Shown: positions 49,601 through 62,019 of the stretch, in pieces
Position numbering within the stretch: the first letter of the stretch is position 1
How the letters are laid out: every line of letters starts with the position of its first letter
Assembly: GCA_963969395.1 (NCBI GenBank)
Contig: OZ017796.1
Coordinates: forward strand, 44,320,243-44,384,242
DNA: 64,000 nt
DNA from: Pseudoscleropodium purum
Lineage: Eukaryota; Streptophyta; Bryopsida; Hypnales; Brachytheciaceae
Direction of reading: 5' to 3'
Made by a program: the position numbers and the translations under genes
The notes under the pieces: generated by a model
Databases searched by the model: none
Seen by the model: the letters and a program-made list of their open reading frames with translations, nothing else
Told to the model about the DNA's origin: nothing

Positions 49601-50406
49601 ATTGCAACTTGAATTTGGATGCATCATTCTAGAAAATAGTAATTGGTAGTTCTCTCTAACCATTGTTCCACATTTCACATTTGAAATTATCAAAAGAGTA
49701 ATTTAGAGTGATTATTGAGTTTCAAAAAACTTATCCTTCATCCTTGCTTTGTGACCAATTTGATGAAATTGAGGTATTTCATAAATTTATATACAAAAAA
49801 TATACAAAAATATAAATACAAATAATGAAAACATCATCAAAATGATTAGGGCATTAGAAAATCAATCTATGAATGTTCAAGCAATCATAATAGACCAATT
49901 TCATTCATACAAAAATAAATATCGTCCACAAATTCTATTTTCAACCATATATTTTCCATTTAAAAAAATCCAATTCATAATTAGAAAGGATTCTCTTTCC
50001 TAAATTTTCCATGTTTTCTACATTCTTCTTGCCATTTTTAGGGGTCTTTTTAGTTTTGAAATTTAAAAGCTTTGATAATCATAGTTTAATTTAAAGGAGG
50101 AGGCATATACTATGCTATTAGATTTAATGAAGAATTGCTATTAAAATTGCTCTTAAAATTTTTAATGCTTTAGTTGTTTGTAGATGTTTTGATATGCTCA
50201 ACAAGCCTTGCACTTAAAGATAGTTTTCACTAAAAATTTGTATGACTATATTAAAGCTCAAAGTTAAGTATTTATTGCTAAAAGAAATATATAATTATAT
50301 ATCACCTTTGCACAAAACATATGCAATTGAATTGAATTATAAATTGCAAGCTTAGCAGTCTGCTTCATGACCTTCCTTATATATTTTAATTGGTTAAAAT
50401 GGTTTA
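49601..50406. other. Intergenic, no gene seen
   Basis: Very AT-rich DNA without a recognisable gene or element. Confidence 0.4.
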
Positions 50407-51327
50407 TTAACCCCTAAAGGACCATTGTCCCTTCGAGGGACAAATGGTATTTTGGGGAGGTACCTACGGGCTGAAATTTTTTTCTTATTTCTTGAAACTT
50501 TTTTTGAAGATATAAATTTGATTATCTTCGTGGGAACATATATTTTGTTTCAATTGGTGCCTAGGAACAAAAGTTATGCCCAAATAAGCTCAAAACAAAG
50601 GACGAGGAGTAGCGAAAAAAATTTCAAAATTTTTAAATTTTAAATTTTTTCCTCATAGATTATATTTTTGTGTACATGTGAAGCTTTAATTCATTCCATT
50701 TGGATTATTTATACGAAAGTTATGGATAATCTTGTTTTTCGGGCAATTAGAGCATTTTTTTGAAAAAATAACTTGTAGGACTTATTTCTGAATGCAATTT
50801 TTACAATTTAAAAAAAAAAAAAGGTTCACATGGTCAATCTTTCTTTCTAGAACAATCTCACCATTGGAATTAGTGCATTTTAATTTCAATTTAGAGATAT
50901 TAATTATTTAGATTTTCCTTCTACCTCATACCTATTTCTACTTAACAATTTTTTAAAGAATAAAAATTAAGTTTTTTAAAATTTTTTAAATACTTTTTAA
51001 AACTCTCAACTCAATTCTATACAATAAAGATTTAAAGATCAAATTGCTATAGTGCAAAAAATTAAAGTTAAAAATGTTCAAAGTTAAAAAATCTAGTCCC
51101 ACAATGTGCTGAAAAACTTGTTTTTTCCACTTTAAACACAAATATTGTGCAATTCGTGTGGTCAAAAAATTCTGAAATTTTTTCCACACATTCTCATAAT
51201 ATTTAGGTGTAAGATCATATGGTTAAATGTGAAAAAATAATTAAATTATTTTTCCACCTTTTGCCATAGAAATGGCAGCTTTGAGTGTTTTTTGGCCAAA
51301 AAAAGGCCTTGGTCCTTTAGAGATTAA
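50407..51327 (+). mobile_element. Family C TTAA-flanked element, copy C1, complete
   Basis: The left end is TTAACCCCTAAAGGACCA and the reversed right end is TTAATCTCTAAAGGACCA: 16 of 18 match and both differences are transitions. TTAA flanks lie at 50407-50410 and 51324-51327. Related copies: 31033 and about 54830. No coding capacity. Confidence 0.8.
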
Positions 51328-52050
51328 AATGACCATCAAACCAAATGGGACATGTTAACATTAATTCTCTTAAAATGTTATCCATCATATCCATTGTTTA
51401 CATTTTTAATAAAACTTTACAAAGTTTTATATTTACATTTACCACTAGATGCCCTTATAACTAGAGGTATTTGTTGTTTTATTTAAACAATATGAAATTT
51501 TATAAATGTAGATTTTTATCAAATACTCATCTCAATCATCAATTCTTAAAAGAAATTTAGAATATTCTTGAAAAAATGTATTATTTGGAAAAACATTCAA
51601 GAAACATCTTTTGTTCATTTAACTTTTTGAATTTTGATGTAATCAATTGTTTTCCATTCAATACAAATATTAACCTCCAATAGGTCAAAGTATTCCAAAT
51701 GAGTATGATGGAGAAAAAAATGATTTTAGTCACTTAGAGTTGTTATTTCATCCATGCAAACTTTTGTGAATTGTATGCTAATTATCTAACAATGTAGTTG
51801 AATATGTTTTTAAAATCCTTTATTGCAGATATTTGATCAAATTTACAAAAGAAGCATTCCATGTCTTTTTAAGTAGAAAATATCTATAAAGAATATTTAT
51901 ATAGAAAAATTCAAAATTAAATTTGAAAAAATTATAATAGTCAAAGTTAAAGCGCTCAAGATAGCAAGAAGTACTCAAACAATGCGCAATTACTTCACAT
52001 CTTCAAGGTATTTTTCGAATCAAGGTTCCCTCTAAAGTAGCACGTCAGAG
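51328..52050. other. Intergenic, no gene seen
   Basis: AT-rich, nothing recognisable. Confidence 0.4.
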
Positions 52051-52980
52051 TTGCAAAGCTTTGGCATGGGCAGTGGGTGTAGTGTGGGCGGCAAGTCTTT
52101 TAAGTCCTTGAATAGCAATATTCTCTTATCATGCCCCAACTTGGTTCGTATCTTCAATGATGAACATGACAACTTGGGTGATGAAGACAATCTAGACTTG
52201 AGCGTAGATGAAATGATCGGCTTTGACAATGATACTTTCATGGACCTACCAACCTATGGCCGGAATAAGTAGAAGAGTGGTCATTTAGTGTTGAAGGGTG
52301 CGAAGGATGTAGGACCTTCTTCCGGCATTCTTGAAGAAGTTGAAAAAGAACTATAAGAGATCCTAGAAGCTCTACAACGAATGGGCGGCCAAGGAGCCTT
52401 GGAGCGAAAATGTATTGGCTGAAGACGATATCATGTAATTTGTGCGTTGCAAGCCGTGCTCTCTCGTTTGTGACAAATTGATCCAAATGACTCCTAAGTG
52501 GAACATTTTCTCAAAGCATGGGCAACATGACATTCATAAGAAGTATAGGGTTTTGTTTGCAACTTGTGGGCCTCTATTTGTAGTGGAGCAAATTTAGGGT
52601 TGTAGCATGATAGAATCATAGAGGAAACATGTTAAATTTTCAACTTTGTTCTAGTTGCTTGCAGGAGGGAGACCTATGACAGAATTTGAGGCTCAGTTCG
52701 ACCTATATGGTTTTTTTGGCTTTCTAGAGTTGCCTTGCAAGCGTTGAGGTGATGGATCCAATTGGATAATGTCTAAGCACATCTATGACTTTGTCAAGCA
52801 AAAGTCATTATTTTGGGCATGCATTGCCAAACTGTATATAGTCTCAAGAACTTTCCTTATGACAATTGTTTCAAATAGTGGGTGCTAGTGACTGAGGGCA
52901 ACCGTTATGCATTGACCTCATGATAAGCTAGGTACTTTGTACATGATAGACTTAGTACTAGATAGCGAGTCGAAGGTCAT
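52051..52980 (+). pseudogene. Decayed gene with a BED-like CCHH zinc finger, probably transposon-derived
   Basis: A 73-codon acidic frame at 52051-52272 is followed, in another frame, by a coding-like stretch at about 52388-52760. It reads WAAKEPWSENVLAEDDIM, stop, FVRCKPCSLVCDKLIQ, then KWNIFSKHGQHDIHKKY and RVLFATCGPLFVVEQ before further stops. C-x2-C, then H-x4-H with a KW..FSKH core, is the layout of BED-type fingers found in hAT-like transposases and related plant proteins. Several in-frame stops show it is dead. The catalytic domain is not recognisable, so the family is an inference. Confidence 0.45.
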
Positions 52981-54829
52981 ACTTCGTTGTTCTTTGGATT
53001 GAACATGTAGTTGTTGAATTTTCAATCACAACATTGCTTTTGAAGTTCTCAAATTTTGTTGCAATTTAGTTTCTCTTCTCAGTATTGGGAATGTCCCTGC
53101 TATGGTATACTCATTTCATGAAATACAACTTTCATTTTCATATTGCTATCAATTTAGCTTAAACATAAAAAAAACTAACATACAACCATTGTAGAGAACA
53201 GCCCAACTTTTGAAGCACTTAGATGTCTCAAAGTGATTAATGTACAGATATAATCCTTTCACAAAATCATACACGAATACTAAGTTTTATGTTTGTTATG
53301 TGTTAAGGCTACTTTCTTGTATTTAGTTGCAGCATATAAGAAGAAAATTGGTTTTCAAGCTAGGTAAATAGGGTCTCAATTTGGTTCAATATTGTTTGTG
53401 AGCACCTTCTTGGTTTTTGTTACTTTTGCAACATCTCGAGAGTTCAAGAATCGGTCTTAATTCCATTTTCAAGAACCTTGTTGCTAGAGCTGAAGCCTAA
53501 AGAACCAACAAAACACCAAGTTGTAGCTTCACTCGAATCTAGTTAATTTTCTTTTATGTATTTTGTAGTCTCTTTGCCATTTGGGGCTCTTTAAGTAGGC
53601 AAGAGTTACTCACTGTGATACCTTATCTAAAACAATTGGCATGAGTTGATTTAACAAACTTTGATCTCCAAATATGATTGGGATGCAGCAACCACCATGG
53701 AATTCTTGAAGAATTATGGACCCTCACTCTCTAAGGTATGGACTGTAATTTAATTTGTTTTTATGTTTTAGCAACTATTCATTTGTCAACAGTGAGGTAA
53801 TATACATTGTTGTGAACTTCTTTGGCTTTAGAAATCTACTAAAATGTCTAATCTTACTTGCACTTCTCAAAGTCTTATATGCATTGATTAATCCATTCCC
53901 CTTCTAACTTTGGCATCAGAGTGTGCATTTCTATTGGTTGTAGGTAACATGACGAGACTTTTGAACTTGAAAGAAGATGAGTGCAAAAAAATGTACTACT
54001 TTTTGGTTGACAATGTGGGCATTTGTCACTCATTGCACTTGGTTACTTGCATTGTACTAATGTATGTAGGATTGTCAGTATGCATTAAACAGTTTCTTAG
54101 TTTCTTGCATGCCTATTAACTTGTCTTTGAATTTTCCAACAATGTACTAAATCAAGCATCAAAGTACTTGTGTTTGTTTTGCAAGTCCTATTTCACTTGT
54201 TGACGAACTAGGACTACGTGCAATTTCTTTAAGTTGTAGTTTTTATTGTAAATCTTGTTTACTACAAAATTTGTGCACTCATCCATTTCAATGAAATCTC
54301 CATATTTGTGTTGGAAATTTGCATTGCATTATTGCAATGCCTATAAAATTTTAGATGAACATAGAAATTGCAACCTAAACCAATTCACTAGTACATGCTT
54401 AGAAGCCTAAATTGATTTGCTAGTACATGCTTAGTAGCCAAAATTCCACCACAAAAGAATCCCTTGAAGCCACTTCTTGCCACGTGCAATATTGAAAAGT
54501 AGTCAAGGACATTGAATTCAAATCTAAAAATATACTTTGACTCTAGCAGCGCAAAAAAAATTTTGCCAAATTAAGTTTCAAAAAAGCCACATGGCCTGTC
54601 CTTATTTGCTCTTTGCCGAGAAATAAGCATTCATCTATAAATGAAAAACAAACAAACTATCATTCATATTATAAATAATCCATTCTATTTGATTATAGTA
54701 CTAAGAGATACCCTTTAACTTTCAAATTTTTCATGTCTATGAATTACAAATTGTATAGATTTAAGATATGAAGTAGTTTCAAAATTTCACACATATACTT
54801 GAAGGTTTGGATAAGTTCCTATGATCTTC
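52981..54829. other. Intergenic, no gene seen
   Basis: Composition is slightly less AT-rich than the neighbouring repeats, so this may continue the decayed gene upstream of it. No domain is recognisable. Confidence 0.35.
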
Positions 54830-55665
54830 ATTTTTGGTGTGATTTTTTGAAAGTTTTCTTGAAGATTAAATAGAAAACATTGGCTTCACAAGAATACAAT
54901 TTTTATTTTTATGAGTGCCTAGGAAAATAAGCTATGTACCATCAATACCAAATGGAGTTTATTGTGCATCAATGAAAAAAATTCAAATTTTTGTATTTCT
55001 CATAGACTCCGTGTTTGTGTATATAAAAGATAGGGCTTTTTTCTTTTGAATTAGTGATTTGAGAGTTATGAAGCATCTTGTTTTATAACAATTGTAACAT
55101 CTTGAGAAAATGAAATATTAGACTAGTTTTTGGACTCAATTTTCAGAAGTATTCTAAGAAAAATTCTATAGGATTTAACTTTTTTTCATTAGGGAATTTT
55201 TTGCTAGGGATCTCACCACTTGGATTAATGTATTTGAATCCCATCTTAGAGGTACTAACAATTAAATATTCCCTTCAATCTCAAAATGGCATTCCTACTT
55301 ATTATTTTTTTTAAAGAATAAAAATCAAGTTTAAGATAGAATAAAATTCCAAGAGTCTCAAATCAATTCTTCAACATAAAAAAATTTCAAATGAAAATAT
55401 GTAATGCAATAATTTTAAGTTAAGAAGATTCAAAGTCTTGTACTTTAATGATGCTAGGTATAAGAAAGAAAAACTTGCTTACCTAAAAGCATATATCTTG
55501 TAATCTACAAAATCAAAGTTTTTGAAAATTTCTTTTACACATTTTAATAATAGACTAATCTAAGATCCTATAGTTGAAAGATAGTTTTCATTTATTTTGT
55601 CTCTTTCCAATAGAAATGATAGTTTTGAGTGTTTTTTGATGAAATTAACACCTTCATACTACAAA
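54830..55665 (+). mobile_element. Family C element, copy C3, left end lost
   Basis: It aligns with C1 from the GAGTGCCTAGGAA region near 54923 through the block around GATAGTTTTGAGTGTTTTTT near 55620. Both termini are decayed, so the borders are approximate. Confidence 0.5.
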
Positions 55666-55980
55666 GTTAAATGGTTACATTAGTAGGGCCTTATCTCATC
55701 AATTAGCAATGGTTCTTATGTATGTCCTAAAAAAAATTTTTGGCTAATTTTTAAGTTTTTGAATTTTGAATTATAAAATATTCAACATTTTATACTTTTT
55801 AGATTCAAAAATTCAATGTAAAACCACTCAAAAGGTTTGAAAAAATTAATAAAAAAAACCTCTTTGACTCGTTTGTTGAAAGTATTAAATTAAAAAATAT
55901 AAAATAAAACTTCTTCTCTATAGTTTGGACAATTGAAGATTTTGATTCCTTTGTTAGAATTGAGAGCAATTTGACTTATA

Positions 55981-56632
55981 TTTACCCCCTAAATGCTGAA
56001 GGACTTTTTTGAGCTTCTAGGAATTTGTTCTAAATTGAACAAAAAGCCAATATTTTCATAAGTTGCATCAATTTTTTTGGAATTGTAACTATTCAAATTC
56101 AAATTAAATATGTTAAAGATTATACTGGAAAATAAAACACAACAATATCACTTATAGATTGAAAGATTATAATGTTTGATTATGAGTATGTTAAAATTGC
56201 AAAAATGATTTGAAGTCTTTCAATTCTTTTTCTGCATGTCAAATCTAAAAATTTGGTCACCAAAAAAATGAGGTTAAAGGACATAACATACATAATTCCA
56301 ATCTATTTATAGCTTCTCAAAATCTCTTCTACACTTTTTTTAAGTGAATTTCTAATGTGAATTTTTCTCCAACATCTAGTGTATTGGAGGCTCATTTCCA
56401 AGAGCTCTCAACACTATCCAAAGTCAAGATTGCAATGGATACCCTAGCACAAAATCTTGAATAGAAAAACATAATCAATTATTTTCAAAATTGAATTTTT
56501 GATGCTAAAACTAGACTTCAAAAAGAATTTTCTAAAAACACATTATACTAAAATAGTAATTTGATAAGGTTTTATTTATCTTCAAAAACATTTTGACACA
56601 CAAATTTGGTGCCTTGGGAATTTAGGGGTTAA
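55981..56632 (+). mobile_element. Family E TTAA-flanked element, copy E1
   Basis: The left end is TTTACCCCCTAAATGCTGAA and the right end is GGAATTTAGGGGTTAA (TTAA 56629-56632). The interior is almost entirely repeated in reverse orientation at 57011-57657, for example GAACAAAAAGCCAA near 56037. No coding capacity. Confidence 0.8.
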
Positions 56633-57010
56633 ATCCATTTTTGGTTATTTATTGAATTTCTATAATTTACATAGGATGAAACTACTTGTGTTCAACAAAT
56701 TTGATTGTTCCTAACTACGAAACGGAAGAGGCAAAATATTCCATGTTAGTGGCTAAAATTTCAACTAGTAAGATTTTAGGGTTAGAAGATTTGATTTGGT
56801 AGGTTATTAAATTAAGACCATATAGGATATGAATGATCAAGCATAGGAAGCCAACAATTTAGTACATGGTGAGAGTGGTACATGTCACATCAATAAAATC
56901 AACTACAAAACTCAATGACTTCCACACTCTTGTAGTTTTGAAGTCTTGGACAAACTTAGAAGAAGAATAGTACCAACAACTGCCTACATGACAAGTTGGT
57001 ACATGTCATA

Positions 57011-57657
57011 TTAAATCCCAAATGTCCAAGGCATCAAATTTTGGTGTCAAAAATACTTTGAAGTTAAATAAAACCTAACCAAGTTTTTATTTTTAGTATA
57101 ATATACTTTAGAAAATTCTTTCTAAAGTCTAATGTAAACACTGAAAATTTGATTTCAAAAATAATTGACTATGAGTTTTTTAATCAAGATTTTGTGCTAG
57201 GGTGTTCATTGCAATCTTGACTTTGGGAGCATTGAGAGCTCTTAGAAATGAGCTTCAAATACACTAGATGTTGGAGAAAAATTCACATTAGAAATTCATT
57301 TAAAAAAATTGTAGAAGAGATTTTTAGAAGCTACAAGTTGATGAGGATTATACATGTTATGTCTACTTATAATTTGGTGACCAATTTTTTAGATTTGACA
57401 TGTGATAAGAGGATTGAAAGACTTTGAATCACTTTCATAATTTTAACACCTTCATGATCAAATGTTATAACCCTCATTAATTATCTGTAAATAATATTGT
57501 TGTGTATTCTTTTCTATATGATCTCTAACACATCCAATTTGAATTTGTATGGTTACAATTCAAAAAAATTGATAAAACTTATAAAATTTTGGCTTTTTGT
57601 TCAATTTTGAGTAAATTCCTAGAAGCTTAATAAAGGCCTTGGGCGTTTAGGAGTTAA
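57011..57657 (-). mobile_element. Family E TTAA-flanked element, copy E2, inverted relative to E1
   Basis: TTAA at 57011-57014 and 57654-57657; outer ends read TTAAATCCCAAATGTCCAAG and, reversed from the right, TTAACTCCTAAACGCCCAAG. It is the reverse complement of E1 over its whole length, so the two flank a 378-bp spacer as a large inverted repeat. Confidence 0.8.
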
Positions 57658-57815
57658 TATAATTCACTCTAAAAATCTTCCAAACTCTCAAAGACACCAA
57701 TATCCACTCTTTTGCTAAATAGCTTAAATATCCTCAACCCCCCCTCCCCCCCTTCCAAATAAAAGGCACCCACCTCCTTGAAAATGAATGAAAATTAACC
57801 TCTATTATTAAATTA

Positions 57816-58106
57816 TTAACCCCTAACTTGCCCAACCAACCATAGATGGTTGATTTGAAATTCAGGCTAATTTTTGTGTGGGCAGTTAAAATTCTTTTAT
57901 TGTTTTAAAAAAAATTATCAACAATTTTGAAGGTTAAGTATTGAAAATTTATATTTTTCACTGAAAAAGACAAATATTTGTTTTTTGAGAGGCCTTTAAA
58001 GGCATATATGCACCATTATTGGAAGAGTAAAACTTGCTAATTTTACTTCATATCTTGCCTTTAAGCTAAATTGAAAGTTTGCTAAGATAGAGTAAAAAAA
58101 GGTTAA
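57816..58106 (-). mobile_element. Family B element, copy B2
   Basis: The left end is TTAACCCCTAACTTGCCCAA (TTAA 57816-57819). It aligns in reverse with B1 (36780-37036). The right end abuts the TTAA that opens copy A4. Confidence 0.55.
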
Positions 58107-59038
58107 CTCCTAAAGGTCAAAATTGCATTTTTTTTGGCAACATAGCAATTTTGGGCAGCTCACTATGAATGGATCTTTTGTTCTTTTTTGCTGAAATTTT
58201 CACACAATATGTGCTCGAGGAGTATCTTTAAGACCTAACAATTTTCATAACTATTGACTAAGCAGTTCAAAAGTTATTGCATGATATGTAATTTTCAATG
58301 CTTAGCAGGTAGCCCAAAAAATTCTTAAGAAATTACTTTTGTCAAAAATAAAAATCTAAATTTGATTTTTTAGATTTACATTTATATAGAAAGTTTTTAA
58401 TCATCCCATTTTGATTTATAAGATGAAAGTTATGAGGTGTTCTAGTTTGCAAGTAGTTATAGATTCCCTAGTCAAAAATAAACTTTGGAGTCTTTTATTT
58501 GATTCAATTCTTAAATATTTTTTGAAAAAAATAAAAATATATGATGTAGATTGTTTATCACTACATTACCACCTTAGAGATTGGAATTTTTTAATTCCAT
58601 AATTAAATTCTCAACAATTTTGTGTTTTAAATCATTCACTACTTCTTTCTACTTACTATTTTTTTCCTATATGTTGTGCAATTCCAAATGATCTAAATTT
58701 TTTTCAAGAATGTAGCCAACTTGCCATGAAGAATGAATCCAAAGAAGCATCACCATTTTCAACATTTAATCATACAAATATGACCTTGTGAAATGCAGCT
58801 GCCCGAATTTTCACAGGATCAAAAAAATGATTTTTGTCACTTCAAATGTTAATATTTTGCAATCTACACGGTGAAAAATTCTGAAATTTTTTTACATCTT
58901 TTCAATCTAGTTTACTACAAAATCCTACGGTTAAGTGTGTTCAAAAATGTTTTTCATCTAAAATTTGGTGCTTGTACTTGAAGTGGCAGTTTTGGAGCAT
59001 TTTTGGTGAAAACATAGTCTCCAACCTTTAGGGGTTAA
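58103..59038 (-). mobile_element. Family A TTAA-flanked element, copy A4, complete, reverse orientation
   Basis: TTAACTCCTAAAGGTCAAAA opens it at 58103 and CCAACCTTTAGGGGTTAA closes it at 59038. It is the reverse complement of A1 and A3 (CCTATATGTTGTGCAATTCC near 58667). Length 936 bp. No coding capacity. Confidence 0.8.
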
Positions 59039-60695
59039 AACATTTTCAAATCCATTAGTGCGGTACAGTAACACTAAAATATTTCGGATTATTATTAGTG
59101 TACTGCCATGACTTGAACTGACAAATGACTGCAAAAGTGTGTAAATCCATGCCAAATGAAGTTACCAATGTGGTCAATGTACCTCCTTTGAACAACTGAA
59201 TGTTGGATTCCCTTATTTCCATTAAGTTGGGCAGGTCGGTGATTCATCAGTTTCCTTTTCCATTGGAATCAACAAAACATTTAATTTAAAATGGAGCATA
59301 TGGTACGGGAATATAAAATACAAACCCACTGATGAAAAAGGACAAAAACACATGGGACATGTACCACACAGGCACACAGTATGTTAAGCTTATTTCTGGC
59401 TTGAAAATGCTCCTGTATCTTAAGTTATTGAACCACTAACTTATCTCCAACTGAGTGTTTCTTAAAAAGATCCGTGTTCGCTTTGTAAAATAAAAAAGCT
59501 AAAAAAAAAAACATGTGTCCTTTTCAAAAACAGAGGGAGTAATAAGTTAAGAGCAGCCTCAATCTAGCCATTACAGAATTTGCCCCTCCAGAAGAACGGG
59601 GAACTTGTGATTGGTTTAGAACTAGAATTAGAATTTATTTGCCATTGGAAATGTATTCAAAAATACTTTGCATGTATACAAGAAAGACTCAAATTTACAC
59701 ATTGGACAAAGAAAATAAACCAGTACTTCACAAGCTAGCCAAGAGAAAAAAATTAGAATGGTGTGGACAAATTATGATTACCTATGCACTTTGTACTTCA
59801 ATTGGTACCAATAGGAGTGTACAATGCATTGGTAATGGTGATTTGCCCATGCCACTATAGTTTTTGTCTTTTTGCTAGCTTATGAAGTGGTTTAATTTTA
59901 TTTTTTGGTCCAATATTTGAATTTGATTTTCCTTGTACCTTTTCCAAAGTACTTTGGGATGCACTTCCAATGATTGAAATTTCAACTTCTAATTCTAAAA
60001 TAGAAAGAAGTTGGATTTGTATGTGGTGGGGCAAATTCTAGACTAGATTGGATTTGCCCTAATAGCATCTTCAATGCACAAACTCAATCCACTCGTCAAG
60101 GAACTCCATTATAAGTCACTAGCTCTTCAAGGGTTCACAATTAGAACTTGAACTTGACCTAAATTGTCTACTTGTCAATAATTTTTTTTGGTCTTTAAGC
60201 TAACTTCTAAAGCAATTTATTTTCAATGTCAAATGTCTAAATTTGAGAAGGAGATTTATACCTATTCAAAGTACTTTGGGATGCACTTCCAAAGACTAAA
60301 AAACTTCAAGTTCTAATCATAAACTTGTGAAAAGTTAGCAATTTGTAGAAGAGTGCATTGAAGAGTGTAGAATTTGAATTATGGGCTTGAAAGCCCAATG
60401 AAGCAACATCATCAAAAGCCTGGGTAGTTCTAGAATAAAACATTTTTGTTCTACTTTGAAGGCTTTCTCTCTAATGTACTCTATTTCAATTGTCTAAAAT
60501 CTAAATTTTGATGTTTTTTGTTTCTATTTTATACTATGTATGATTTTTATTGCATTGACAATTCAATTTTTGTCAAATTTTATTTTTACATATATAAATT
60601 TTTTTGCAAAGTGCAAGACCTCTTCGTATTAAGATATAATCACCTTAAATTGAGTTGATCTTTTCAACAACTATTATTATTTGTTAAAGATTTCT
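59039..60695. other. Intergenic with a possible Stowaway-like MITE end
   Basis: At 59531-59541 the sequence CAGAGGGAG followed by TA resembles the reversed Stowaway terminus (CTCCCTCTG next to a TA target). A matching left end near 59440 is weak. The rest shows no gene; a 73-codon frame at 59639-59860 has no domain. Confidence 0.35.
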
Positions 60696-60775
60696 TTTAT
60701 CCCTAAAGGACCATAAGGCTACTATGTGACTTTTGCAATATGGGTTTTAGGCACCCTTGGTCCTTTAGGGATCAA
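60696..60775. mobile_element. 80-bp minimal TTAA-type element
   Basis: ATCCCTAAAGGACC at 60699-60712 is a perfect inverted match of GGTCCTTTAGGGAT at 60759-60772. The outer four bases are TTTA and TCAA, each one change from TTAA. It has the same termini as families A and C around an interior of only about 46 bases. Confidence 0.85.
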
Positions 60776-61778
60776 TACTATGACAAAAGACAATTTGCAA
60801 CCAAAGTGGTATGAAATCCAAAAACACTTTGTGAATATAATATGCAAAAGTTATAAGAGGACAAATTTTGATTAGTGGAATTCACGTCATAATTCCAATG
60901 TCCACTATGTGAACATTGTATAACAAGCATCTATTTATTCTTGAGATTGTTTAGATCTTGCAATTAGGAAAACACTCATAATGGGTGATCCCTACACTAA
61001 GAAGAATGTGGGGACTTGACACCTTAGTTTGTCTCTTTTTGTTCTTCATTTCTCATGTTTCTATACTATCTATGTTGTTCCTATCATTTTCAAAAACTTA
61101 GCAACAATTTTTTTTGAGGTTTTAAACATTTAATTTTTAGAACTAGAATTTGACTCTACACAACTAGAAACTCATGTTGAAAACCTTTTCAATAGCATAC
61201 TATATGTAAAATGGTTGACTAATCGAATGACTATTGAAAAAATCTTAAAATTCATCCACTATCATTCACCTAATCAACTTTTATATGGCAATGAAAATAG
61301 TTGAAGTCAAAATTGAACTTAGACTATTGTGAATAGAGGTTTACAATCCAGGCAAATTTATTTTTATAGATGGAGTCAACTTCGAAATCAATTTGAAAGT
61401 AGGCACATATATCCGTCATTGCCTCATTTTGCATAATGATAGGTTGAGTGGAATGGCTTGTGAATAGAGGCTCTACAATTTAGGCAAAAATAAATAAATT
61501 TACTGATGGAGTCAACTTTACAATCAGTTTGAAAATTAGGCCCAATGTTCAGGAAGAATTGGCTGCTAGTTCAAAGTTAGCTGGTGAATTTGGAAAAAAA
61601 ATTGGTTGCAATTTGTAAACATCAACAAAAAATCAGTGATAAAGTCTATGAAATTTCTAATTTGAATAAGAGATAGAGAAAATACTATAACTGGCCATAA
61701 TACTTGAAAAAACAGTTCAATTTGGGAATTGAAGGAAAATAACTGGTAAAACTCAAAAAACTTCCTGAATATTGATTA
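60776..61778. other. Intergenic, no gene seen
   Basis: A 50-bp phrase (CTACAAT TTAGGCAAA and GATGGAGTCAACTT) occurs twice near 61340-61390 and 61475-61520, a local duplication. No gene. Confidence 0.35.
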
Positions 61779-62019
61779 CGGTAAAACCACCCGTTACCAA
61801 CCAAGGCCCTATACCCAACCCGTATGGTTGAAAATAGTTGCAACCAAGGCCGGAACAAATTTCCAACCAAAGTGTAGAATGTGTTTTTCCTCTTTCTCAA
61901 AGTTGGGACTGATTAAGTCATGAAAATTTTACATTGCCTTACAAATTGCCTTGCAAATTTTACTGCTCCAGAACATACGTGGAATCTCTAAAGTGGTCGA
62001 CAATGGGTGGTCCTACCAT
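61779..62019. mobile_element. Family F-type element, copy F4
   Basis: The left end CGGTAAAACCACCCGTTACC and the reversed right end ATGGTAGGACCACCCATTG are inverted repeats related to those of F1. About 241 bp, no coding capacity. Confidence 0.5.

Noticed and set aside
49131..49601. 156-codon open frame
   Set aside because: Same repeat family as the one at 9 kb; low complexity rather than coding.
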